64,000 nt of DNA from contig JBLIMV010000006.1 of assembly GCA_047638395.1 (NCBI GenBank), forward strand, positions 119,846-183,845. Direction: 5' to 3'. Shown here one piece after another: positions 46,004 to 55,103 of this stretch (the stretch's first letter is position 1; each line of letters opens with the position of its first letter). The notes under the pieces are model-generated. The model was not told the origin of the DNA. It searched no databases and was given only the letters and a program-made list of their open reading frames with translations. This DNA comes from CAXBCP01 sp047638395. GTDB lineage: Bacteria > Pseudomonadota > Alphaproteobacteria > MPNO01 > UBA830. A program made the translations under genes and the position numbers.

Positions 46004-46581
46004 TTCTGCCCCGGCGCATTCAGCGGCAAAATCCGCAAGCGATAGGGAGGTTCAACATGTGCAATCACCGTAGCTCCTCCCGGGTTCCGGCCCGGAGGAT
46101 AAGTCACTGTTGCAACCGTTCTGCCATCAGCATCAAGTACTGTCCGGCTGCTATTTCGGGCGTCCACGTCGAGCGTCAATCCATTCTGTTCTAAGGCACG
46201 TTCAAGTACTTCCGCCGGCCAGTATGAGAGATATAGATCGAAAAGGGTATAGCGCGGATCGAAGCCAGCCGCCTCTTTGAGCCGACTGTCCATGGTTACG
46301 GCATCGCCACTCTGGATCAGCGTAAACAGAGTGAGACCGATGGGAGACAACCCGACAATCGTTAGCCGATCACCGATAATCTCAACCTCGTATCGCGCGC
46401 GATAGGTATTTCCCCCGAATTCGCCCGTCACCAACTGACTCAGCGACAAGTTGCGGCCAAGGCTTTTGGGTGTAAGCGCCAGAAAGTATCTGTTTTCTGC
46501 CGCTTTCGGCGGTGGCGGCTCGGACACTGCACACGCCGTCACGAACAGAACACAGATCAGAAAGGTCGCCGTGCGCATCAT
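46000..46581 (-). CDS. apeN: APE-cluster lipoprotein, DUF3261-like
   Basis: 193 residues with a lipoprotein signal ending in VTAC (Cys17), then a proline-rich stretch SEPPPPKA. The mature part (FLALTPKSLGRNLSLSQLVTGEFGG, AHVEPPYRLRILPLN) fits the conserved outer-membrane lipoprotein of aryl polyene clusters, thought to help receive the lipid at the outer membrane. ATGA overlaps tie it to the MMPL and KS genes. Confidence 0.82.
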   Translation of the reverse strand: MMRTATFLICVLFVTACAVSEPPPPKAAENRYFLALTPKSLGRNLSLSQLVTGEFGGNTYRARYEVEIIGDRLTIVGLSPIGLTLFTLIQSGDAVTMDSRLKEAAGFDPRYTLFDLYLSYWPAEVLERALEQNGLTLDVDARNSSRTVLDADGRTVATVTYPPGRNPGGATVIAHVEPPYRLRILPLNAPGQK

Positions 46582-48989
46582 CCGGCTGTTTCCTTGCTAT
46601 CAACTGGCGTCGCCGGCGGTGGACGCAGCCACCCGGACATTGGCGATAACAGAAATGCGGCAAAGATCCCCACCAGCACGGTGAGCCCGAAGGCATGGAT
46701 CGCCGTTGTCGCTGAAAATGCCAGCAAGCCGAATGCCAGCAACGTCGTCACACTCGACAATGCTATCGCCAGCAAGGTCGTCGGGTTGTCGGCCCCTGTC
46801 TCCCGGAAAAAGAGCGAATAATCGACGCCAATCCCCAAAACCAGTAACAACGCCATCACGTTGAAAAGGCTGATCGGCGCACCGACAAACCCCAGCGCAC
46901 CCAGTGTGACAAATGCTGCAATCGCCGGCGGCGCCATCACCAGCAGTCCGCCGACCGCGCCGTAGCGCAGGACCAGGATCAGCAGCACCACGCCGTATGA
47001 AAACAGCGTCAGCCAGATCGTTTGACGACGATATTGACCGAACAGCTCAGAGATATCACCGGCGGGATCAATAAAGTGAATATTCGCGTCGTTTGCGGCC
47101 AGCGCCCGCACTGCCTCCATATCGTATACGCCACGTAGCCCGACCACGCCGACCACACCGCGTTCACTGGCGCCGAGCCAAAGGTGGCGATGGGGCTGGG
47201 AAACCGGATGAGCAAGCCATTCAGCGAGTCCGGGCGCGGGTGATTTTGCAGCTGCCTCAAATGCTTGAAGATACGCAGCGCGTGTTTCTTCCGGCAAACC
47301 AACCTGCCGGGCAACCCTGCTCAGAGCGTCATGCCGCCCCGTAACAAACTCGGCGAGCAATGACCGGTTCTCTGCCCACCGCTGCGGGGAGGCAATAAAA
47401 TCCGAAATTGCCAAATGTCCATCAAGCTTGCCGGCGGCCTGTAGCCCCCGCAGCTTCGTGGTCAGGCCTTCCTCGCGACCCAGATAGTCGGTCGGGTCGC
47501 GACCTTCTATCAACAGGAACTGACTGGCCAGGTTACGTCCGATCAATTCACGTATCTGTACTTCTTCGGCCATCACCGTTGTGTCCGGCGTCTGGAGAAG
47601 GCGAACGTCGTCACTCGCCGTAAGGCGCAGGCATCCGATCAATGCTGCCAGTGCGAGGCAGCCGGTCGCGATGTAGGCAGGCCATGACCACTTGCGGCGC
47701 CACCAGGCGCTATAGCATTTCACCCAGTTCAGCGGCCGGTCGATACGCGGGCGGGCAAGGCGTTGCGTCATCGGCGGGTAACACAGCATTACACAGCCAT
47801 AAGCGACGCAGAGACCGACGATCGAAAATACCGCCATGCCCTGCATGCCCGGAAAGGGGGCGAAAAAAAGACCGGCGAAGCCAATAGCGCTGGTCGCCAA
47901 CCCAAGCGTAATGCCGGGAAAGACATGACGCCGCACCGCTTCGGGCGACCAGTCATCCTGAAAACGAAAACGGTCACAGAAATAGTGGAACGAATAATCG
48001 ACAGAAATACCGACCAGGCTTGAGCCGAAAATCAGGGCGAGAAAATGTACTTCGCCAAAGATTGCCAGGCAGGCGGCGAAGCCGCTGACACAACCGAGAC
48101 CTATCGCAGTTATGGTGAGCGCGAACGGCCGGATGGACCGGAACATAACGATCAACAGAACCACGATTGCCGCTAATGAACCGAGGCCCACGGTAGATGC
48201 CTCATCGATACCGCTTTGGGTCCCGACCGTGGCATGCGGCAGGACACCCGCGACCGACAAACCGACGCCGGGAACGGTTTCGGGCAGTACCTGACGGAGC
48301 CTGTCGATTTCGGACATCACGGCGCGCTGCACGGTGGTCAAAAAAGGCGATCCCGACAGCTCGCCAATCAGAACAATATGCACTTTTCCTTCTGCCCGGA
48401 CAGTCATGTACCCGTCCCGGAATTCTGGCTTGCCCGCCGCAGCCCGGGTTCTTTCCGCAAGAAAAGCAGTCAGAAACAGCAACGGGTCGCGATCTATCAA
48501 AGCGGAATTCAAGGTCGATTGGGGCGCGTAGTACCGCTTGAGAATTTCGCGTTCCACCGCTTGCGCATCGCCCGCAAGCAACTGCGTGCGCGCTGCACTA
48601 CTGAGCAGGTGGAATCGTTGCGGCAGATAAAACGATACGGCGTGACGCACCAGGTCCCGATAATCGTCCACCCGTAGCTTCCGGAACTGACCTGATGCCG
48701 TCAGGCGGGTAGCAACCTGATCAGCTGCAAGCTTCGCACCGACGAAATCCGGCGCGCCGACCAGCACCACAAAGTGTCGCTCAAAGTGTTTCTGGACACG
48801 GTCTACTGCCGCCAGAACGACCGGGTCGCGATCAGAACTCGGCAGCAGTGCCATCAGGTTGGTGTTGACGGACGGACCACGCGCGGCGATCACCCATGCC
48901 GAAATCAGGCAAACCGCAACAACCCAGATTAATGCGATGAACCTACTGCGCAAGAGAATCTGTCTCGGCGGCGCTGAGTACACAGCCAT
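46578..48989 (-). CDS. apeM: MMPL/RND-type exporter
   Basis: 803 residues with the RND layout: one N-terminal helix, a large periplasmic domain, five helices, then the second copy of the same pattern. LALIFGSSLVGISVDYSFHYF and VMALLLVLGIGVDYSLFFRETGAD are the duplicated helix-4 motifs. It probably moves the finished aryl polyene lipid out of the inner membrane. The ATG at 48989 overlaps apeL by 47 nt; a TTG at 48953 would overlap by only 11 and is the alternative. Confidence 0.92.
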   Translation of the reverse strand: MAVYSAPPRQILLRSRFIALIWVVAVCLISAWVIAARGPSVNTNLMALLPSSDRDPVVLAAVDRVQKHFERHFVVLVGAPDFVGAKLAADQVATRLTASGQFRKLRVDDYRDLVRHAVSFYLPQRFHLLSSAARTQLLAGDAQAVEREILKRYYAPQSTLNSALIDRDPLLFLTAFLAERTRAAAGKPEFRDGYMTVRAEGKVHIVLIGELSGSPFLTTVQRAVMSEIDRLRQVLPETVPGVGLSVAGVLPHATVGTQSGIDEASTVGLGSLAAIVVLLIVMFRSIRPFALTITAIGLGCVSGFAACLAIFGEVHFLALIFGSSLVGISVDYSFHYFCDRFRFQDDWSPEAVRRHVFPGITLGLATSAIGFAGLFFAPFPGMQGMAVFSIVGLCVAYGCVMLCYPPMTQRLARPRIDRPLNWVKCYSAWWRRKWSWPAYIATGCLALAALIGCLRLTASDDVRLLQTPDTTVMAEEVQIRELIGRNLASQFLLIEGRDPTDYLGREEGLTTKLRGLQAAGKLDGHLAISDFIASPQRWAENRSLLAEFVTGRHDALSRVARQVGLPEETRAAYLQAFEAAAKSPAPGLAEWLAHPVSQPHRHLWLGASERGVVGVVGLRGVYDMEAVRALAANDANIHFIDPAGDISELFGQYRRQTIWLTLFSYGVVLLILVLRYGAVGGLLVMAPPAIAAFVTLGALGFVGAPISLFNVMALLLVLGIGVDYSLFFRETGADNPTTLLAIALSSVTTLLAFGLLAFSATTAIHAFGLTVLVGIFAAFLLSPMSGWLRPPPATPVDSKETAG

Positions 48990-49557
48990 CGGCGGAAAGG
49001 TTCTTGAACTGGATATCCGTCCGGTCGCCCTGTCCTTCGGTGATCTTCAGTTCCTCGACGAACCGCCCGCCCGAGACGTAAATGCTGGAGATACGGGACG
49101 CGAATTCGCTGTCCCGCGGCTTAAGATTCAAAGACCAGCTTTCGGAGCCGATATTCGCTGCCGTATCGAACGAGGCCGCTAATCGGTTGGTATCTCCCGC
49201 AAAAACCGCGAAAAAGACATCGGACAGGGCACGAAATTGCGGCGTTTGTCCGAACCCGCTGCGCTTGGGCACGTTTTCGCTATCCCACCGGATCAATGCA
49301 TCCTCCTTGACCAGCGCTTGCGACGGAAACGGTGACGTGATTTGCCATAATACACCAGTGTCGGAAGCGAATATAACCTTCCCCGTCGAAACCAATGGCC
49401 TGGTCAGTGCCGCCAAAGTCTTGCTTTGCGTAAACGTGCCGCAGATCAGCGGCGCCCGGGTCAGCAGTCGGCCGATATCCGAAACATTGCCAGCAGATGC
49501 AGGCGTACCAATCGACATACCAATCAGCGCAATCACTGCCGCACAGATCCGGATCAC
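48943..49557 (-). CDS. apeL: LolA-like outer-membrane lipid carrier
   Basis: 204 residues with a signal peptide (about 1-22, ending PASA-GN). CGTFTQSKTLAALTRPLVSTGKVIFASDTGVLWQITSPF is the typical LolA strand sequence, and the concave beta-sheet pattern follows. It should ferry the lipid across the periplasm. The ATG overlaps the thioesterase stop (ATGA). Confidence 0.88.
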   Translation of the reverse strand: MIRICAAVIALIGMSIGTPASAGNVSDIGRLLTRAPLICGTFTQSKTLAALTRPLVSTGKVIFASDTGVLWQITSPFPSQALVKEDALIRWDSENVPKRSGFGQTPQFRALSDVFFAVFAGDTNRLAASFDTAANIGSESWSLNLKPRDSEFASRISSIYVSGGRFVEELKITEGQGDRTDIQFKNLSADGCVLSAAETDSLAQ

Positions 49558-49982
49558 GGCTCGATGCCGAGTTTTTCATACAGAACAGGGGGCGCCCCAA
49601 AGAGCATCTTCTCGGACTGAAGGTCTACAGGCACCATGATAGTGTGGCCCTTACTCAGCCGCGCGCCGGTCTCGGCGTCGGTCAGAAGATAGTCAATCTT
49701 CAGATGAAGCTCGTATTCCTTCAGGCTCGCCTTAACACGAACCTTCTGTCCCATCCGGACCGGACGAGCGTAGCGCAACTTCAGTTCAATCACGGGCCAC
49801 GAATACCCGGATTCCTCCATTTCACGATAGTTATAGGCAAATGTGTCGAGCAAGGCGCACCGGGCAATTTCACAATATTTAGCGTAGTGCCCGTGCCATG
49901 CGACGCCCATCATATCGACGTCGTGAAAAGGTATTTCGACGACGATTTCGGCGGTTGGCAACGCCTGTGTCTGCTCAGTCAT
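49554..49982 (-). CDS. apeK: Hotdog thioesterase (4-HBT family)
   Basis: 142 residues from ATG 49982, which overlaps the ammonia-lyase end by 8 nt; an upstream GTG-like extension is less likely. EIPFHDVDMMGVAWHGHYAKYCEIARCALLDTF is the 4-hydroxybenzoyl-CoA thioesterase-like motif, with the catalytic Asp and a Gly/Tyr pair. It may release or edit acyl-ACP intermediates. Confidence 0.88.
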   Translation of the reverse strand: MTEQTQALPTAEIVVEIPFHDVDMMGVAWHGHYAKYCEIARCALLDTFAYNYREMEESGYSWPVIELKLRYARPVRMGQKVRVKASLKEYELHLKIDYLLTDAETGARLSKGHTIMVPVDLQSEKMLFGAPPVLYEKLGIEP

Positions 49983-51552
49983 AGAGATCCCACTTCCGGG
50001 CACGGACGATATCGATCATCCCGCGCAGGTCGGCTTCGAGCGCACGGTCTTCAGCCAGGAACTCAAAATCGGCAAAGACCGTCTCGGCAAACTGTGCAAC
50101 CGGGGTCTTCGCATTTGGAGCGCCCTGATCGACGTCAAGCCGGTGGCGCAGTTCCACCGCCTGTGCGGTAGCGATGACGTGGGCCGCCGCCACCTGTTCG
50201 GTCAGTTCCAGCACCCGGATACAATCCCGCGCGGCGATCGTGCCCATGCTGACCTTGTCCTGATTATGGGATTCGGTAGATCGAGAGAACACGCTCGCGG
50301 GCATTGTCTGTTTGAGCGCCTCGGCCGTCCATGCCGACACGCCAATCTGGATTGCCTTAAAACCGTGATTGATTTCGACCCGGCCCGTCGGTGCCCCGGT
50401 CAGATTGCTCGGCAGGCCATTGTTGAATTTACTGTCGACCAGGAGCGCAAGTTGACGGTCCATCAGATCCGCGAGATTAGCAACACAGTTTTTAAGCCCG
50501 TCCATGACAAAGGCGATATGGCCGCCGTAGAAATGCCCGCCATGCAGGATCTGTTCGTCAACGGCGTCGATGATGGGGTTGTCGTTCGTGCTGTTGAGCT
50601 CGGTTTCAATGAAATTGCGCATCCACGGCAGGCTGTCGCGTAGCACGCCGATAACATGCGGGGCGCAACGGATCGAATAGCGATCCTGCAGGCGATCAGA
50701 ATTGCGCGGTGTATCGCCGGTATCAAGATCTTCGCGCAGCCAGCCCGCTATCTCCCCCTGCCCCGGATGCGGCTTCAGCTCGAACAGTTTCTGGTCGAAA
50801 TGATATTGGTTTCCCTGCAGTGCAGCGGACGCCATTGCGGTAAGCCGGGTACAAAGCCGCGTCAGATATTCGGCACGCGCGTAGGCATCGCAGGCCAATG
50901 CCGTCATCACCGCCGTCCCGTTCATGATGGCGAGGCCTTCCTTTGGCCTCAGGCGCAGCGGCGACAGGTCGAGTTCTTCGAGAATGTCCTGCGCCGGCCT
51001 GGTCCTATCCTCATAAACTGCATCGCGTTCACCGACGAGCAATGCCGCCACATAAGACAGCGGAGTCAGATCACCGCTGGCGCCAACTGATCCTTCTTCC
51101 GGTATCAGGGGCGTAACGTCATGGTTCAGCAGGGTTTCGAGGCGCTCAAGCAATTCCCAGCTAACCCCTGAATATCCGCGCGCCAACGAGGCGAGCCGTG
51201 CCGCCATTACGGCGCGCGCCATCTCGGGCGAGAGATGCGCCCCCAGACCGCATCCGTGGAAACGCAGCAAATGGAGCGGTAATTCCTCGACAAGAGCCGG
51301 CGGTATATCGACCGTACATGAATCGCCGTACCCGGTGGTTACACCGTAGATCACGCCGTCTTCCCGCAACACACGGTCGAGAAAAGCCGCACCATCGCGA
51401 ATATGGGCCGTGAATTCGGGCGTCCGGTCCAGCCGGACCTGTGCGCCTGCGTGTGCGACAGCGAGGATATCTTCGATTGTCAGCGGGGCTTCACCGAAGG
51501 CGACGGTCCCAGCGGGCCCCGGCCCTACGTTATCGAGCATAAGAACAGTCAT
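49975..51552 (-). CDS. MIO-dependent aromatic amino acid/histidine ammonia-lyase
   Basis: 525 residues, the HAL/PAL/TAL size. The MIO triad Ala158-Ser159-Gly160 lies in EEGSVGASGDLTPLSY, and the catalytic Tyr69 in GVIYGVTTGYGD. The pair that governs substrate choice reads Phe98-His99 (HLLRFHGCGLG), compared with His-Leu in bacterial tyrosine lyase, Ser-His in histidine lyase and Phe-Leu in phenylalanine lyase. Placement inside the APE operon, between the acyltransferase and thioesterase genes, suggests it supplies a cinnamate or coumarate starter. No hut genes are near, which argues against histidine breakdown. Confidence 0.9.
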   Translation of the reverse strand: MTVLMLDNVGPGPAGTVAFGEAPLTIEDILAVAHAGAQVRLDRTPEFTAHIRDGAAFLDRVLREDGVIYGVTTGYGDSCTVDIPPALVEELPLHLLRFHGCGLGAHLSPEMARAVMAARLASLARGYSGVSWELLERLETLLNHDVTPLIPEEGSVGASGDLTPLSYVAALLVGERDAVYEDRTRPAQDILEELDLSPLRLRPKEGLAIMNGTAVMTALACDAYARAEYLTRLCTRLTAMASAALQGNQYHFDQKLFELKPHPGQGEIAGWLREDLDTGDTPRNSDRLQDRYSIRCAPHVIGVLRDSLPWMRNFIETELNSTNDNPIIDAVDEQILHGGHFYGGHIAFVMDGLKNCVANLADLMDRQLALLVDSKFNNGLPSNLTGAPTGRVEINHGFKAIQIGVSAWTAEALKQTMPASVFSRSTESHNQDKVSMGTIAARDCIRVLELTEQVAAAHVIATAQAVELRHRLDVDQGAPNAKTPVAQFAETVFADFEFLAEDRALEADLRGMIDIVRARKWDLYD

Positions 51553-51571
51553 TCAGAGTGGGCAAGCTGGT

Positions 51572-52576
51572 TCAACCTTTCGGTGCAGTGTTGGTATCGT
51601 CCGGCGGCGGCATTGTCTCAGCCTGTCGCCAGAAGTCAAAAAAATTGAACCACTGATAAGGGTCCGTAGAGCAATAATGTTCGAGGCGGCGAACATAGCG
51701 ATGGGTCCATTCTTCGAGAGCGGTATTCCGTTCCCGGCGGGGGATCCGAATTGCGTCTGCAAAGGCCTCGAAAACGATGTGATAGCGCCTGTCCCGCTTC
51801 AGACAAAAAATCAACTGAACCGGACACTCGAGAAGGGATGCCAGAATGTACGGCCCCTGGGGAAACGGGGCGGAATGGCCCAGGAACGGCGCCCAACTTG
51901 TCCGACCGGACAAAGTAACCGGCGTACGATCGCCGACAATGATGACGAATTCACCACGCGCAACCCGGTCATGGAGCATTATTGCTGTGCCGGGGTCGAC
52001 CTCGGTTGTCTGGATCAGTGAAACACTTGAATCGGGACTGACACGGCGGAGGAGCCGATTGAAATTGGCCGCATGCTTGGTGTGGACCAGCACGTTTAGC
52101 TTCAGATCGAGCGATAGTTCGCCCAGCGCGCGGCATACTTCCATATTGCCAAGATGCGATGCAATCAGGAGCCCGCCGCGCCCCGATTGCTGGAGCTCAT
52201 CGAAAATTTCCCGGTTGTGATAGACGATGTCATCTTCATTGATTTTTCCCGACCAGGCTTCGAGCTTGTCGAGCAGAGCATCGCCGAAAGACAGGAAATG
52301 ACGAAACGATTGCCGCCAGCCGGGCGGCGCCTCGAATGCATCGCTCCGATGGCTATGGACACGGCTGAAAAATGTCAGCGATGCCCGCCGCGCAGCCCCT
52401 CCGGCGACAAAGAAATACCCGATGACGGGATAGAGGAGCAGACCAAACCCCCGGCGACCGAACACGCGGTGGGTTAAGAGCATAATGCGGAGCCCGGCAT
52501 AAACGCCGCGTTCCTCGATACGCGCCCAATGCGTCGCCTTACCGGTATTTTGATCGGATGACGGCAGACCACTCAT
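51572..52576 (-). CDS. LpxL/HtrB-type lipid acyltransferase
   Basis: 334 residues from ATG 52576 (ATGA overlap with the glycosyltransferase); a longer frame back to 52879 would lie inside that gene and is rejected. The catalytic H-x4-E motif is in IASHLGNMEVCRALGEL, and the later YILASLLECPVQLIF is typical. It is expected to put an acyl chain on the glycolipid part of the product. Many Gammaproteobacteria have it fused to the glycosyltransferase; here they are two overlapping genes. Confidence 0.85.
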   Translation of the reverse strand: MSGLPSSDQNTGKATHWARIEERGVYAGLRIMLLTHRVFGRRGFGLLLYPVIGYFFVAGGAARRASLTFFSRVHSHRSDAFEAPPGWRQSFRHFLSFGDALLDKLEAWSGKINEDDIVYHNREIFDELQQSGRGGLLIASHLGNMEVCRALGELSLDLKLNVLVHTKHAANFNRLLRRVSPDSSVSLIQTTEVDPGTAIMLHDRVARGEFVIIVGDRTPVTLSGRTSWAPFLGHSAPFPQGPYILASLLECPVQLIFCLKRDRRYHIVFEAFADAIRIPRRERNTALEEWTHRYVRRLEHYCSTDPYQWFNFFDFWRQAETMPPPDDTNTAPKG

Positions 52577-53340
52577 CCGGCAACATTCCGGCGGGTGGCC
52601 CTTCCGCCAAAACGCCCGGCGCGCAGCAACATGACCCGACAGATCATGCCAAAGACCAGTCGTGTATGCATGCGGGTGATCAGCCAGTTGTCCAGCCAGA
52701 GACGAAAATGCGACGTACCGCCGGCGGGATAAATTACCCGGGTGGGCAGCGGCAATATCCGCAAACCATCCCAGTGAAGCCGCACAAGAATCTCGGGGTC
52801 GAAGTCCATCCGGCGGCCCAACCGGACGCGGTCGGTCACCCGGATCACCGCCGCGAGCGGATAGACCCGGAAACCGCACATCGAATCCTTGATAGTGAAG
52901 GAAAGTGTCTCGACCCAGATCCAGACATGGGTCAGATAACGCCCGACCAGCCGCCCGGCAGGGATGCTGTCGTCAAACACGGGCTGGCCGGCAATCACCG
53001 CATCGGGCTGCGCCTCTGCCAGGGCAAGAAACCCGGGGATATCGCGGGCATCGTGCTGGCCGTCAGCGTCAATCTGCAGTGCGTGGGAGAACCCTTCCGC
53101 ATGCGCCGCGCGCAAACCGGCGACGACCGCCGCGCCCTTACCGCCGTTCTCAGGCCGCTCGACGATCCGCACCTCCGGATATTGCCCGGCAATTTCGGCA
53201 AGCTTCAGGGCGGTGTCGTCGGTACTGCCGTCATTTACGAAATACACGGCTAACCCGAGCGGCGCGAAGTGGTCCATCAGGGCCGTTGCACCATCGCCAT
53301 GATTAAATACCGGCACCACGATGCAGGGCCGAAAGGTCAT
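52573..53340 (-). CDS. Glycosyltransferase family 2
   Basis: 255 residues. PCIVVPVFNHGDGATALMDHFAPLGLAVYFVNDGSTDDTAL opens the GT-A fold; the DxD is in HALQIDADGQHDARDIPGFL. The C-terminal part ends in a basic, hydrophobic stretch which may dock to the membrane. It probably adds a sugar to a lipid that carries the polyene, and overlaps apeH-apeI and the acyltransferase by ATGA. Confidence 0.87.
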   Translation of the reverse strand: MTFRPCIVVPVFNHGDGATALMDHFAPLGLAVYFVNDGSTDDTALKLAEIAGQYPEVRIVERPENGGKGAAVVAGLRAAHAEGFSHALQIDADGQHDARDIPGFLALAEAQPDAVIAGQPVFDDSIPAGRLVGRYLTHVWIWVETLSFTIKDSMCGFRVYPLAAVIRVTDRVRLGRRMDFDPEILVRLHWDGLRILPLPTRVIYPAGGTSHFRLWLDNWLITRMHTRLVFGMICRVMLLRAGRFGGRATRRNVAG

Positions 53341-55103
53341 GCCTCGGGCTCAAAGATAATCCTACCCGATGAGTGCCGGGTGTCTCCGTTGACGTAGTCG
53401 AATGCCAACCGGGCGGTTTCTCGGTCGTAGCGAAGAGCCAGCGTTACATCATCTCCAGCCATCAGGACGTTAAAAAACTTGAGCGCTTCTATCCGCCGAA
53501 AGGCACCAGGTATCGCCATATGCTGGCGCGCAAATTCAATTGCCCAATCGAGCTGGACAACGCCCGCCAGAATTGGCGTGTCATCAAAATGGCCTTGAAA
53601 ATAGAACAGGTCATCCGGCAGATGGATCTGAATTCTTGCCTCGTCCCCTTCTGTTTGTTCATCCGTGATGTCAGGCAGGATCATGCGCCCCTGATCATCG
53701 GAAAACAGCGCCGCAAGCGCCGCATTGCTCGTCTTTCCGCGGTCATCTTCGGGGATACGTGTCACAAAACGCCACTTTCGCGGCAGCACAACCGCCGCCA
53801 GGTGTGGCCGCAGAACCTCCAGAAGGCTGCTGCGCACCACCTGCCGGCCGTCGGCCGACAACAATGCCCACCCGTGGTCGGAGGGCTCGATCACAGCACC
53901 AATAACCTGTCGTTTCTCATCATCCCCGGCGAGCAGAACAACGCGGGCGGCCGAAACCGCAGGGCTTTCCAACAAGCGGTGCTCGAGCTCGGGCAGCGAC
54001 ACGCGTTCTTCCTCGACCTTCACGATGCGATCAGCCCGACCTTTCAGCACAAAACACCCATCGGCGTCTATCTGCGCCCGGTCACCTGCCCGGAACCAGG
54101 TCGCATCGGGCATAAATGGCGACCGCACGGATAAAATCTCCGTTTCGGGGTCCGTCGTTACCTCGACATCGGGCAAAGGGTGCCATGGGGGTGGATTGGT
54201 TTCATCCACCACCGAGCGGTAGGCGACTCCCCCGGTCTCTGTACTGCCAAACACCTCAACAACAGGTTGCGAGAGATCCGCGTTATAGGCGGCAGCAACG
54301 GGTGGCGGCAGTAGACCTCCGGATGAAAACACCGGCCCGAGGCATAGCCGCAGGCGATCGAGGTCGAGCACCGGCAGAGCCCGTTTTAGAAAAGCCGGGC
54401 TGGACACGAACATGCAGCCTTCATGGGCTTTTGCGGCAAACATCAGTTCTTCGGGGTAGGACACCGTATCGGTCGAGAACGGCCGGTTGGTGGCAAGCGG
54501 CCAAAGAATTCGGAACAACAGACCATAGATATGATATGGCGGCACGGTCGCAATAACCGTCTTGCCCGGCACCGGGTCGAACACGCGGCTTTGCGAGGCA
54601 AGCTCTGCCTCGAAACACCGAAGCGGCTTGCAGATAGATGTCGGCGTGCCCGTCGTGCCCGATGTATGAAGCACGATCTCCGCGGTATCTGCATCTATCG
54701 GCACGAGCGACGGTGCGTCGTCAGCCTCTATAGGCTCTGCAGCTTCTGCCGGGCCGAACAGAGCGAGCGAATGACCCGTCGTTGCCACGACCAATCCATC
54801 CGTCAATACGCCGTCCGCCGCCTTGGCGACTTCCCACAGATGCCCCACCTGAAGATTAGCCGGCAGGATCGCCTGCCCCCCGGCATGCAAGACTGCAAAG
54901 ACCCCGACCGCAATTGCATAGGCATCGCTTTCGGCGATCAGCCAGCGTTTGCCGTCAGTTGTTCTAAGACGTCCCGCCAGGGTGGTGACATCGCGCGTAA
55001 AGTCGTCCCGGGTGCGGTCGCCGCCTGCACCAATCGCAATAATGTCGTCGCCATTGCCCGCGGAGACCAGAAGTCGCGACAACGGTATAACAGTGGACGG
55101 CAT
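53337..55103 (-). CDS. apeH: Fused acyl-ACP ligase (ApeH) and hotdog dehydratase (ApeI)
   Basis: 588 residues from ATG 55103 (a GTG three bases earlier is equally possible). Residues 1-460 are an adenylate-forming enzyme: the AMP-binding motif IVLHTSGTTGTPTSICKP, VVEVFGSTETGGVAYR, and a late FRAGDRAQIDADGCFVLKGRADRIVKVEEERVSL. Residues about 480-588 are a separate FabA/FabZ-like domain with FYFQGHFDDTPILAGVVQLDWAI, catalytic His in GHF. The two are normally separate genes. The ligase should load the aryl starter on the ACP. Confidence 0.87.
   Translation of the reverse strand: MPSTVIPLSRLLVSAGNGDDIIAIGAGGDRTRDDFTRDVTTLAGRLRTTDGKRWLIAESDAYAIAVGVFAVLHAGGQAILPANLQVGHLWEVAKAADGVLTDGLVVATTGHSLALFGPAEAAEPIEADDAPSLVPIDADTAEIVLHTSGTTGTPTSICKPLRCFEAELASQSRVFDPVPGKTVIATVPPYHIYGLLFRILWPLATNRPFSTDTVSYPEELMFAAKAHEGCMFVSSPAFLKRALPVLDLDRLRLCLGPVFSSGGLLPPPVAAAYNADLSQPVVEVFGSTETGGVAYRSVVDETNPPPWHPLPDVEVTTDPETEILSVRSPFMPDATWFRAGDRAQIDADGCFVLKGRADRIVKVEEERVSLPELEHRLLESPAVSAARVVLLAGDDEKRQVIGAVIEPSDHGWALLSADGRQVVRSSLLEVLRPHLAAVVLPRKWRFVTRIPEDDRGKTSNAALAALFSDDQGRMILPDITDEQTEGDEARIQIHLPDDLFYFQGHFDDTPILAGVVQLDWAIEFARQHMAIPGAFRRIEALKFFNVLMAGDDVTLALRYDRETARLAFDYVNGDTRHSSGRIIFEPEA

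Noticed and set aside
49975..51552. Histidine utilisation (hutH)
   Set aside because: No hutU, hutI or hutG nearby, and the gene is locked within the aryl polyene operon by overlaps and close spacing.
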